Assembly: GCA_039545355.1 (NCBI GenBank)
Contig: BCJJ01000026.1
Span: 62,001-126,000 of the forward strand
DNA length: 64,000 bases
Direction: 5' to 3'
From: Trichosporon coremiiforme
Lineage: Eukaryota > Basidiomycota > Tremellomycetes > Trichosporonales > Trichosporonaceae
Shown piece after piece: positions 42,086 through 52,453 of the stretch. The position numbers were made by a program, and so were the translations under genes. Every line of letters starts with the position of its first letter. Position 1 is the stretch's first letter. The notes below the pieces were generated by a model. That model saw nothing but the letters and a program-made list of their open reading frames with translations, had not been told where the DNA came from and did not search any database.

Positions 42086-43296
42086 ATGACAATACCCATG
42101 ACGCCGGGGTCCGACATTGACCGTCTCGCGGGGCTGCAGACCGAGGCGCGGAATGAGGGCACGGCCGACATTGACGTCGTGTCGACAGTGGAGATGATGG
42201 GTGAGTTTGAGCGAGCGCTCCGAGTGTCCCGAAGGGACACGAGGGGCGCGAGGGAGTCTTCTCTACCCTCCACCCTCCCCTGCTCTCTTCCACTTCACTT
42301 ACTTGAAGGATGGAAAGGGTGGAGGACTGTGTGTAAATGGAAACACTGACGCCGCCAGAAATGATCAACGCGCAGGACATGACGGTCGCCCTGTCGGTGC
42401 AGCGGTGCATTCCCTCGATCGCGGCGCTCGTGGACGCAGTGCACCCCCGTGTCGCGCGTGGCGGGCGGGTCATCTACGTCGGCGCCGGCACGTCTGGGCG
42501 TCTGGGAATTCTGGACTCTTCGGAAATGTACGTGTGCGAGCGGAGCGAGCTACTTCGCCTCGCCGTAGCCAGAACAAGGCAGGCACCACGCTGACACCAC
42601 AGCCCGCCGACCTTCTCGGCTCCTTATGGCCAGTGGCTGGGCCTCATTGCCGGCGGCCCGCGCGCGATCCAGTATTCCGTCGAGGGGGCCGAGGACTCGC
42701 CCTCCCTCGGCGCATCGGACATTGCAGACCTCATGCTCGACCCGGCGCGGGATACTGTCATTGGACTCGCGGCGTCGGGTCGGACACCCTACGTGCTCGG
42801 CGCACTGGAGGCGGCGCGGGCGCAGGGCTGTCTCACCGCGTCCGTCGCGTGCGTCTCGCCGAGCAAGCTCGCCGAGGTCGCCGAACTCTCTGTCGAATGC
42901 CCAGTCGGCGCCGAGGTCATCACGGGCTCGACGCGCATGAAGGCCGGAACAGCGACGAAGATGATTCTCAACATGCTGTCCACTGGCGTGCAACTGCGGT
43001 GCGGCAAGACACACGGTAACCTCATGGTCGACGTGAGGCGGAGTAATGCCAAGCTCATCGCGCGCGCGCGGTTGATCGTGCGCACGGTGCTGGAGCCGTA
43101 CTCGAAGCGGGAGAGGCTGAGTGTGGATCTGGGCAGTGACGAGGCCGTCGATCGGCTGATTGACGAGAGTGGATCAGTCAAGGCTGCCATGGTCGCGGCG
43201 CGGTGGGGATGCGGCAGGGAGGAGGCCGAGAGGAGACTGAGGGCCGCGGGGGGCATACTGAAGCATGCGCTTGAGGAGGATCTCGCCAACCTCTAG
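42086..43296 (+). CDS. murQ: N-acetylmuramic acid 6-phosphate etherase (MurQ) homolog
   Basis: MurQ cleaves the D-lactyl ether of MurNAc-6-phosphate, giving GlcNAc-6-phosphate and D-lactate. Exons 42086-42200, 42359-42527 and 42603-43296 join in phases 1 and 2 to give 325 aa, close to the roughly 300 aa of bacterial MurQ. Motifs in order are [35 protein letters not shown] and the SIS-domain [16 protein letters not shown] (GAGTSGR from residue 80). These are followed by [22 protein letters not shown] (the bacterial SECPPT Cys is Ile), [17 protein letters not shown], and [19 protein letters not shown] (from residue 203). The last block and the GAGTSGR...PPTF block are diagnostic for MurQ against other SIS proteins. 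The two introns have ordinary host splice signals, so this is an established nuclear gene and not bacterial contamination. Confidence 0.93.
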
Positions 43297-44412
43297 CTTT
43301 GAGAGCTGGCTTCATGGACAATTGTTGGCTTGTACGAATTAGTGTAATACGCCCTAGAATACCACATGCATGATAGACATAGAACTCTCTGCTTCACTTC
43401 ATTCATGGACCTTTCTTCATTCTTCATTGTCGTCCTCAATCCTTTGTTTCGAGGGCGTGGGTTGTGGTTGAGCAGAGCAGCGGAGACGGGAACCATGTGT
43501 TGAGCACCGGCGAAACCCGGCCGTCGTCAGCTGTCGTTAATGGGGCACGGGACAGCGGCGCAGGCGGCCCGGACCGTGCCGGCGACTAAGCGCGGCCCGC
43601 CCAGCGACGTCAGAGCTTCGGCGAGGGGCTCGTGCATGAGCGGCCACTGCGATGGAGCGCGTGGTACATGTCGGAACCTGAACCGACTCCAAGTTCGCAA
43701 TTGGATGGTCTGGTTGCGTGTGGTTCAAGGCTCGGTCTCGGCGTACTCGGCGAGACGGGTGAGACTGGTGTAATTCTGGCCAAAGTTAGGTCAGTTTAGC
43801 CACAACCTTGTTTGTGTTTCTGGGACCCTCGTGGTGCGCCACACTTTATGCAGAGCACGCAGGGCACGCAGAGTTGTGCAGTGTAGTAGTGTAGCGCGTG
43901 GTACGTTCCACACTTTTGCAAGCTCTGCGAGCTCTTACCACGTTGATGAGGTATATCTTTAGCGCAGCTCGACGCCACCTCGTCGCAGCTGCGCAGCTCT
44001 CCCTTGTACGCCACGGTGACTGCCCCGCCGATCGGGACGAGCACATGGTCCCCTCTCGGAATGGCTTTGCGCCGTGCTTCCCTTCCCTCCCCACCCGAGA
44101 AGACGTCGGGGGGCTCAGCGAGTAGCTCAAGATAGTTCCTGGCCTCGCAGCTCTTCGGATATGCCCAGGATGTCACCGTTTCACCACTTGGTGGTCCTAC
44201 GTCAGCCACTGAGAACGACTAGTCTCTAAGTCCTGGCCTCCTTTGGGAAGCAGCACATGGGCACCGCCCAACCTGGGCACATGGGCACATGGGAGTCCGG
44301 GATGCATACTCATACGTACACTGAACTGCTACGCTGCTACAACTGCTGAGCTCATGAAGTTTGAAGAGATGGGGGACATAGGGCCCGCTTACGCACCCCC
44401 GCACAGGTGACA
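43297..44412. other. Intergenic between MurQ and sugar kinase (convergent)
   Basis: 1.1 kb between convergent genes. It contains an exon-like open segment on the minus strand (43937-44205, listed separately); the rest shows nothing. Confidence 0.4.
43937..44205 (-). pseudogene. Exon-like open segment, unassigned
   Basis: On the minus strand an acceptor-like GGCTGACGTAG (ending about 44206) precedes about 90 open codons that end near a GGTAAGAG donor-like site around 43937. The frame reads VTSWAYPKSCEARNYLELL, then EAPR-type charged residues and HVLVPIGGAVTVAYKG. I do not recognise it and cannot find flanking exons that continue it. It could be a decayed gene remnant, part of an unrecognised small gene, or chance. 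Confidence 0.2.
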
Positions 44413-45503
44413 CTATGCGCTAGCGTTTCGGAGCAGGTGCTCCAGCCCCGCGCGTGCCGGGTCCGCGACAGCGATGCGCGACCACGCCCACCCCCGGGCT
44501 TTGAACTGTGCGTCGACAAAGGACCAGAACGTCGCGTTCAGTCCCAAGCCGCCTGCGACGACTAGAGTTGCGTTGTTTCCTACCTCTCCTCCTTCCTTTC
44601 CTTGAATCTGTCGTCCACTCTCATCCACCCGCACCTCCTTCAGAGCGTCCATCTTCGCCCGCACCGGCTCCAGAATCTCGCACACTTCCCCCGCTATCCG
44701 ACCCAGTATACGGGACGCCTCTTCATCTCCTTCCTCTGCGGCTGTCACGACCAGGTCGCCCAGCCCCGCAATGGCCGATTTGCGCTTCGAGTCTGCGTCG
44801 GCGTGCGACAATCCCGTGTCCAATGCGCTCGTCGTGCGGATCAGTCCCTCGGCATCAGTCCCCAATCGCTCGAGCAGCGCCTTCTGCCATTCCAGCAGCG
44901 GCATCTCGTTCGCAGCGTAGAACAGCACAGAGCACACCGCCGCCTTGCCGAGGGACCAGCCACTGCCCCGATCGTCGAGGACGGGTCCCCACCCGCCTGA
45001 TCTGAGGAGTCTCACGGGCTCTGCAGGCGGGGGAGGAACGTGCCAGAGCTGCGCCAGGCCCCCCGTTCCGCAGATGAGCGAGGCGCCGAGTCCTTCCATT
45101 GGTGCACAGAGCAGGTCGCCGTCGCCTGTGAGACGGAGCGAGGCGGTGGGGAACAAGGGTGCGAGGTGGGGATACAGCAGCTCGCGGTCTGAGACGCGGC
45201 CGCAGCCGGCGTACCCGGCCCAGACTGCTTCGAACGAGGGCCACGTAGTATCTCCTATGTTCATGCTCGCCATGGCCGCCGATACCGCCGCCCTCGTCGC
45301 TGCCAGAACGACATCGACGCCGAACGTTCTGTCGTTAGCCGTCAATCGTCCTCTTTCTCTGCTGCGCTCGCCACGCCTCGCCCGACTCACAAATTGCCCG
45401 AGCCCGCCACGCCGTGCGCCATGCGCGTCCCCGCCTCGTCACGGACCGCAATCCACGCACTCGTCTTCGTCCCGCCCCCGTCGATGCAGAGGTACGCCGG
45501 CAT
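44413..45503 (-). CDS. BadF-type N-acetylglucosamine (or MurNAc) kinase homolog
   Basis: A sugar kinase of the BadF/BadG/NAGK family, ASKHA fold. Exons 45503-45391 and 45328-44413 (phase 2) give 342 aa. The start MPAYLCIDGGGTKTSAWIAV is the phosphate-1 motif. GVAGSGNL follows across the splice, then VWAGYAGCGRVSD, LTGDGDLLCAPMEG, GASLICGTGGLAQLW, GGWGPVLDDRGSGWSLGKAA (very typical of NAGK) and VVAGGLGLNATFW. Eukaryotic NAGK makes GlcNAc-6-phosphate; the clostridial relative MurK also accepts MurNAc. Next to MurQ and AnmK, either activity would feed the same GlcNAc-6-phosphate pool. It is divergent from the UNC93-type gene, sharing a 1-kb promoter region, and convergent with MurQ. Confidence 0.88.
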
Positions 45504-46495
45504 GTAGGTCCACGTGCTAGGTCCAACGTCAAGGGAGCCTGGCCCGCTTAGGGTTCGGGCCCGTGACCGTGACGGCCTGACGGCCTGAAGGGTAAGTCAC
45601 CGGTCTGTCGCGGCACCTTGCCCCACTAGCGATGGCTACGGACGGCGGCCGACCGTACCACGCTCAACACGGTCGTGTGCGCCGTTGTGCGTCGTAGGAG
45701 TGGGCTGCACGGCTGTGTACGCGCCGCAGAGGAGAAATGACCCGCGGGGACTCCAGCACGGTGCGAGATGGAGATGGGGTCAAGTGATCGGCGGGAGTGA
45801 GTGAGGGAGAGCAGAGTTGAGGGTCGTGCGCGGCAATTTTCGTCCATTCACGAGTCTCGGCCCGCCCCTCACCCTCTATTCTCGCTCACTCCCTTGCACG
45901 CCTCACTCGGCCTTGGCACGCACACCGCACACCGCACATGCACAGCACTCGTCCTATCCCCCACACTCCCACTCTCACTCGTCCCATCGTCTCGTCAACA
46001 TTCTCCATACCTCGTGCTTTCAACGCCACGATAAACGCCCCCCGACGAGGCGCATACACGCAGACGCCGAAACACAGACAGACCCGGATAAAGGCTGGGA
46101 ATAGGTTCGGCGTTTCCGACGGAAAATCCACTCATCCATTGTGTCTCGTCTCGACACACCGTACGACGCCTTCCCCACACTTCACTCTCAACCAACGACG
46201 CCACTCATCTCGCCGTAATCGTTTGTTACTGGCCCCGAAGAGCGCCCCGCGAACGCCCAACGCCTCGACGATCAACAGTTGGCCGCAAGATCGCCGCTGC
46301 CTTGCGCCGAGACAACGGATCCTCGCCTGCTCGGCCCCCGCAATGCCCCAGTAGCGGCCATGTTCTCGCGCTCCAGACGACGACATCAGCAGCCCAACTT
46401 CCTCTCTACAACACTGCAGACATCCCGCCGGTGACAGCAGAGACAGCATTCAATCCTTCCTTTCGCCCTTCTGGCCCGTCCGGGCGCCGGGCGCC
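45504..46495. promoter_or_regulatory. Shared divergent promoter, sugar kinase / UNC93-type gene
   Basis: About 1 kb between two divergent start codons, with a C-rich, CACA-rich stretch at 45880-46050. No gene seen. Co-regulation of the two genes is plausible from this arrangement. Confidence 0.45.
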
Positions 46496-48102
46496 ATGTC
46501 CCTGAGCAAGCACTCCCTGCAAGAGGACGAGGTGCGCTCCGTCGTGCCGAGTGTGCGTGCCCCCTCGTCCAGCGCAGGCGTGCCCTACCGCAACAGGGCG
46601 TGGACGCAGCTGTGGCTCGTCAGTTTTTGCTGCTTCTGCCTGCCGGGCATGTACAATGCGATCCAGGGACTGGGCGGCAGCGGTCAGCTCGACCCGACCG
46701 TCGGCGCGAACAGCAGTGTGGCTTTGCTTTCCGTCGGCGCGGCCACGGGGCTGCTCGTCGGGCAGCCCATGTACGACCTCCTTGGGAATCGGTGCATGGC
46801 CCTTGGCGCCTGGACGTATCCGCTCTACACGGCCAGCTTGCTCGCATACTCCCACGGATGCGCTAAGGATGGCGCGTTCGTGATTGTCTCTGGGGCGATA
46901 CTCGGACTCGGCGCGACGTTGCTCTGGGTAACCCAGGGAGCGATTATGCTGAGCTATCCGCTACCGGGGCAGAAGGGACGGAGTATCGCCGGCTTCTGGG
47001 TCGTGTTCAACCTCGGAGGTGCGATTGGAAGTTTCATCAGTCTGGGACTGAAGTGAGTTGAGACTCGAGCTAAGTTGTCTGTTCGCTGAAGCTAACCCCC
47101 AGCTACAACCGCCACCACGCCGGAACAGTCAGCGACGGGACGTACATCGCCTTCATGGTGATCATGGTGTTTGGGTGGTGTCTGTCCGCCTTCCTGCTCC
47201 CGCCTCACATGGTCATCCGAACCGACGGAAGCCGTGCCGCGCCCCCGCCTCCTTCGCACGTCTCCCAGCCTTCCTCCCTCTCCTCCCTCTCTCCGCCAAC
47301 GGCGCGCTCGCGCCTGCGGAGCTGGTACTTCGTCTTCGCGTCCACGGCGCGACGTGAGCTCTCCCAAATCGCCAAACTGCGCCATGAGCCGCGTCTCCTC
47401 TTCCTCCTGCCCCTGTGTTTCGGGGCAAACTTCTTCTACTCCTACCAGCAAAACATCGTGAACGGCGGTTCCTTTACCCTCCGTTCGCGATCCCTCAACA
47501 GTGCCCTGTACTGGGGTGCGCAGATGCTCGGCGGCGTCCTGATCGGCCTCTTGCTCGATCTTCCCCCACTCTCGCGGCGCGGCCGCGCCCTGTTGGGGTG
47601 GTGCGCCGTCTTCATCCTGGGCAACGTGGCCATGGGCGGCGGGCTAGCGTACCAGAAGTGGTTCGAAGCAGAGGCACACCGCCGCCAAAAGCTGCGCTTC
47701 ATCGACTTTTCCGACGCACGTCTTTTCGCAGGCCCCTGTATCCTGTACATAACCTACGGGGCGCTCGACGCTGCGTGGCAAGGACTCGCCTACTGGCTCC
47801 TCGGGGCGATGTGTGACCGGCCCCGGGACGCGGCGCGTTTCGTCGGCGTGTACAAATCCCTGCAGTGTGTCGGCGGCGCGGTCGCGTTCAGACTCACGGC
47901 GAGCCATGTCGCCCCAATGCGCCAGTTTGCGGCCAACTGGGGCGTTATTGCCGGCGCACTGCTCTTTGCGCTTCCCGCTGTATGCAGGATTGCAGAGCCG
48001 GAGGAGGAGGCGGAGCAGTTTGAGGGGGCGCCGGTTCCCCAGTCCGAATTGGCGGGGGTGACGCCGGCATCGATGCAGGTCGTGCGGAAGGAGGGCAACT
48101 AG
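46496..48102 (+). CDS. UNC93-type MFS membrane protein
   Basis: A multi-pass membrane protein of the UNC93-like branch of the MFS. Exons 46496-47052 and 47103-48102 (phase 2) give 518 aa. Family-like segments are WLVSFCCFCLPGMYNAIQGLG (first helix), SVGAATGLLVGQPMYDLLGNR, VTQGAIMLSYP, GRSIAGFWVVFNLGGAIGSFI, NYNRHHAGTVSDGTYIAFMV and, in the second half, NFFYSYQQNIVNG and TYGALDAAWQGLAYWLLG. A hydrophilic S/P-rich loop lies mid-protein. Fungal members are poorly characterised; transport of a small solute or a channel-regulating role are both possible. Its promoter is shared with the sugar kinase, so a role in uptake or vacuolar export of amino-sugar products is a reasonable hypothesis. Confidence 0.85.
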
Positions 48103-48274
48103 TTCATCTTGATTCTTTGTATATAACTAATAGGTTAAACAGGGTTGTAGCGTTGTACGACTTTATGAAGAACCACTCTTGACACGCAGATCCTGACACG
48201 CACACATGAGGCAGGAACTAATGCATACACGAAACGACGGGACTATGAAACATATTCTAACGCTCTACCACTGC

Positions 48275-51200
48275 CTAACTCATATCAAACCCAGCCCCAG
48301 ACTCGATGGCCTGGAGGAGTTTCTCCCTGAGAAGTCTCTCATCCTTGTAATCCGGCAACTTCAACAGATTCGCACAACTACTCGCAGTCGGGAGTCTCTG
48401 CGTATCCGCCCCCGCATTCCGAACCGCAAACTCGGGATTCAGGTACTTGAACCCGAGCAGCGGCGGGCGGGCGCAGGACGTGACAAACTTGACGAGTTTG
48501 CCTCTCTGCTCTTGATTCAGGCTCTCCAAGACGCGCCAGAACGCCGTCGGTGTCGAGGAGTCGGCAGCAAAGCCGGAAAAGTGCGTGTGCCGCTTCAAGT
48601 CGGCGAGGTCGATGTCGGCGTGCTCGCCGCCGAGGAGCTGGGCGAGCTCGGCCTGGTCGAACATTCTCAACCAACGGGGATCGATCATCTCGGCCAACCC
48701 GCTGAAAAACGCGCGACTCTGGGCCGCGAACTGCCGCCCGAGCTTGTACTGGCACATGAGCTGGATGTACTCTGCCCTGTTCTCGGCGGTGACGGGGATC
48801 TCGGACCCATTTGGCACTAGGTCGATGCTGCGCGCGACGCCAAAGTCGTCCTCGGTCACTGTGAATGAGAGACTGAGCTCTTCGGGCTTGGGATAGTTCT
48901 TCACGCTGATTAGGCCGCGGTACAGCTCTGCGTCGAGGGAGGAGAGGTCGTCCAGGTATGACTGGCGGCCGAGCCATTTCGCCACTGCGTGTTAGTTGGA
49001 CAAAAGGGAGAAGTGAACTTACGGAAGAAACCCGCAAAGGAGACGTCGACGAGAATGTCCTCGTACAGCGCCTTACCGATCACGCGGCCGAGGAACGCGT
49101 ACCACTCCAACTGGTGCGGTTCCGTCGCATACCCGTGCGGATTGGGGTAGAGTTCATTCTCGTCGTTGGCGAGCCACAGCCCGCGCTCGACGTCAAACGC
49201 CTCCTTGACCAGACACGTCAGGAACTCCTTGAACAGTCCTCCGCCATCTATGCCTGCTTCGGGGAGACCGTGCTCGTTGACAAACTGGATCTGCACCATC
49301 CCCCTCAGCGCGCCGGGGCGGTTGAGCTGCCGGAACCCGTCGTGCGCGACGGACGTGCGCCGGATCTGCGCCTGCACCCGGCCAGAATGGAAGGGGTTGT
49401 CGCCGCGCGTGCGCATTTGGTCTGCGCGCACAAATTGCCGGAACACGTCCACGCGCGTCTCGAAGGGGACCGCCATCGGCAGATTGTTCAGCAGTCCCAG
49501 GCGCGGGGCGATGTACGCCAGTTCGCGCTGGCGGAGGGCGCGGGGGGCGGCAGCGCCTTGCAGCGAGGCCTCCTCGTACCGCACCGCGTTCACGAAGGAG
49601 TTGATGTCGCTGTTCAGCTCGCGCATGACCCAGAAGTTGTGCGGGGCAAACTTCCTCCGGGCACTGCGTGTCAGTTAATGATGCGAACTCGAGCCAACTC
49701 ACTTTCTCTCCGCCACGCGCGTAACTCCCCGGGTGAACAGGGAGCGCACCTCTTCCGTGCCCGGGCCGCGGCTCGGGCTCTCCCCGGAAGAGACCCCCTC
49801 CATGAAGCCCCAGTACGCGAGGTCGCGCCAGATCGTGCTCAGGTCGAGCACCTCGTCGAGTGTCAGGGCGTTTGTGTCGTTGGAGAAGAACTCGTCATCC
49901 GGCGTTAACAGCAGGTAGTGGCAGTAGATGTGCGAGAGGAGCATGAGCATGGCGCGGTTCGGGTCTGGCTGTTAGCTATGCATGCAAGTGTAAGCTGCAC
50001 TTACTGCTCGAGAACGTCTCCCAGTCCTTCCGTCCGCTGCCCCACTTGCCGCGCACGCCTTCTCGCCACAGCAGCTTGGTCATGCGTGCCCCGCGCTTGC
50101 CCTCCATCACCGCGTCGAGGGTAGCTTCCCACCTCGCCGACCCACGGAACGCATTCAGCAGCCCAAGCACGAAGAACGAAAAGTCCACCAGAGTCTTGGT
50201 GTCTCCCGCCATGGCGGCCGCGACGAGCGTGCCGAGGTGCGCCGGCGAGGCGAACGAGTGCAGCCTCGCGGCCACGTTGGCCGGCAGCGGTTCCCGGATC
50301 GGCTTCCTCGTGACGCGCTTGCCGTTCTCGTCCTCCTCGTCGCTGTCGCTGTCGTCCACGACCATGGGCTCGACTTCGCTCCCGCTCGTCGCGACCCAGC
50401 GGCCCCAGCCCTCCCCGAGCGTGGAGAACATTGTGCCCACGGCCGCGATCCAGTCCCGCATCCCCTGCACCCCTTGGCGCTGCAGCATGCCTCCCGTGAT
50501 TCCGAACGTGGCCAGGTTCGACAGGAAGTGCGTCTTGCCCAGCTCGGTGCTGAGCCCTCGGGCGTCGAGGAGGGCGGGGTTGGCTGCGGCTGCGGGGAGC
50601 AGGACCTGGAACAGCGGCAGGCTGCGCGACAGAGTCGTGAGTGCCGGTAGCGGGAGCGAAAACGGCAGTGACGGCAATGTCATCAGGTCCTGGAGTAGCG
50701 AGGCGACTAATGGCGAGTCCTGTGAGGGCGAAGCGATGGTGATAGGAGCCATGATGACTGACACCATGGGGGTGGAAAGCGGGTGCTTCTTCTTCGGCAG
50801 GCGTTGTCCCGCACCGATGAACTCGCGCAGCGCGCCGACACCCGTCGTGACCCAGTCGCCGCCTAGGGTCGTCACGAAAGCTTGCCGCCGCTCAGCGTTG
50901 AGGGAGGCGTATGCCGACGGGGCGATGAGATCGACCAGCTTGCCGAGCAATTGCGCCGAAAGCACCGTTCTGATGTCAGCTGACTAGTCGCTCTATCACA
51001 GCTGCGGATAGCCTGAGGAAAGTAGACGTACCTTGGTTGTTTCGCGATGAATGCCAGCAGCCGCCTGAGCAGCAGTGCAAATCGGTATGCGAACTCATCG
51101 TCGCCGAGCTGAGCCACAAAGGCGGGTCGCCCCGATGCTGTCCGTCAGCTTAACGTTCCACTAGACTCAGCTCACAGTCTTTCTCCAAAGCGCTGGTCGC

Positions 51201-51509
51201 CCACTTGGTCGCGATCGCCCCGAACCCTTCCCGGTCCCCGTCTCCGCTAAGGAGCACGAGCACATTGCCCGTATCCTCTATCCCGATCGGCTGATCCTGC
51301 AGATGGGCGAGGAGCTGGGCGCGGGTGTTGCGAGCACTTGATCGGCCGCGCCATACCCTCTGAATGGCGAGGGCGGCCAGCTCCTGTCGCCGTTCTTGCT
51401 CTCGTGCGAGTCGTTTGGCGCGGACAGTGGCGAGGACGCCGGAGGAGGAGGACGCAGAGGCAGTGGAGAGGTCGACGGAGCCGTGCTTGCCCGCGTCGGG
51501 GTTCCACAT
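48275..51509 (-). CDS. HUL5: HECT E3 ubiquitin ligase (HUL5/UBE3B-UBE3C type)
   Basis: A ubiquitin ligase that extends chains on proteasome-bound or misfolded proteins in yeast. Six exons, 51509-51176, 51137-51032, 50969-50005, 49964-49703, 49663-49023 and 48984-48275, close in phases 1, 2, 1, 2 and 1 and give 1005 aa. An IQ motif (AALAIQRVWRGR) near residue 50 identifies the UBE3B/C-HUL5 group. The middle is helical with an acidic DDSDSDEEDENG insert. The HECT domain occupies the last ~370 residues: VQIQFVNEHGLPEAGIDGGG, FLGRVIGKALYEDILVDV, NYPKPEELSLSFTVTEDDFG, and the catalytic Cys973 in LPTASSCANLLKLPDY. No WW domains are present, so it is not the expected partner of PPxY proteins by the standard route. 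Confidence 0.94.
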
Positions 51510-52453
51510 TGTGCCAGTGGGAGGGTGGAGGTGGGCTTGGCAAGCTAGGTGAGACTGGCGAGATAAGAAGTTGGGTGATGTACGTGCAAGTTGTCTTTGT
51601 GATCGAGCGTCGAATGGCTTCGGTTCACCCGTCGAGCGAGGATGGGTCGCCTTACGTCAGTAGAGTGATGTGCTTAGCACGCGTTGTAAGCTACGGTGGC
51701 AAATCCACTCCGTCAGTCATGGAGTGGAGGTGGAAATGCGCGGAGATTAGGTTTCTGTCCGCCATCGCGCGTACCCACTCTCGCGTGGCACTCTCGGCCT
51801 CGCCCCTGCCTGTCGGTCGAGTAGGAAGCGGCGCTGCCGTCCGTCGTCATAAGGGCACAGAGCACCGGGGGACGGCGTCAGCAGCTCAGCGTGAACCGTA
51901 TCTGGTCCTGCATGCACCGCTGCGGGCCTTCAAGCCCTGCATTGCTCCACGATGACGATCAAGTGTCCGTCGCTACCTTAATTTTTTCCAATCAGGAAGT
52001 GGGGAGCAGGAAGTGGGGAGGTCAATGCGGCGCCCCAAGCTGGGGTTGCGCTGTCCGTTCGATCTGCAGGTTAGTTGTCTCTCGTCATGATTTTTTATAC
52101 ACAAGAGGAGCGATTGCATGCACAAGAGACAAGTTTCGTATTCACACCTGCATAAAGGACAGTTGATACAAAAAGAAAGGGGATACGCTATCTAGTGGAT
52201 TTTATGTGCTGCCGCGCCAGTGGCCGGGAGGAAATGCTGAGATGATGGTGGATGTGGGAGAAATGCTAGGAGACATGTTATGGTGAGGGGAGAGGGGGGA
52301 GGTTGCAGACGGGTTTTGACTGTACGTTTTACGTCTGAAGTATTCCGTGTCGTTACTTTGAATCGTCGAGAAAGCCCAAGGAGAAATCTAAAACAAGAGA
52401 GAAGAGACCTTTGTTTTGGTTGTTTTCTTGCTTAACAAACAGGAGCAGTTTGC
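51510..52453. other. Intergenic, HUL5 promoter and desaturase 3' UTR
   Basis: 0.9 kb. It contains a direct repeat CAGGAAGTGGGGAG (about 51994-52021). No gene seen. Confidence 0.4.

Noticed and set aside
48275..51509. HECT ligase as the direct WW-domain partner of the PPxY proteins
   Set aside because: It is of the HUL5/UBE3 type with an IQ motif and no WW domain; a NEDD4/Rsp5-type ligase elsewhere would be needed.
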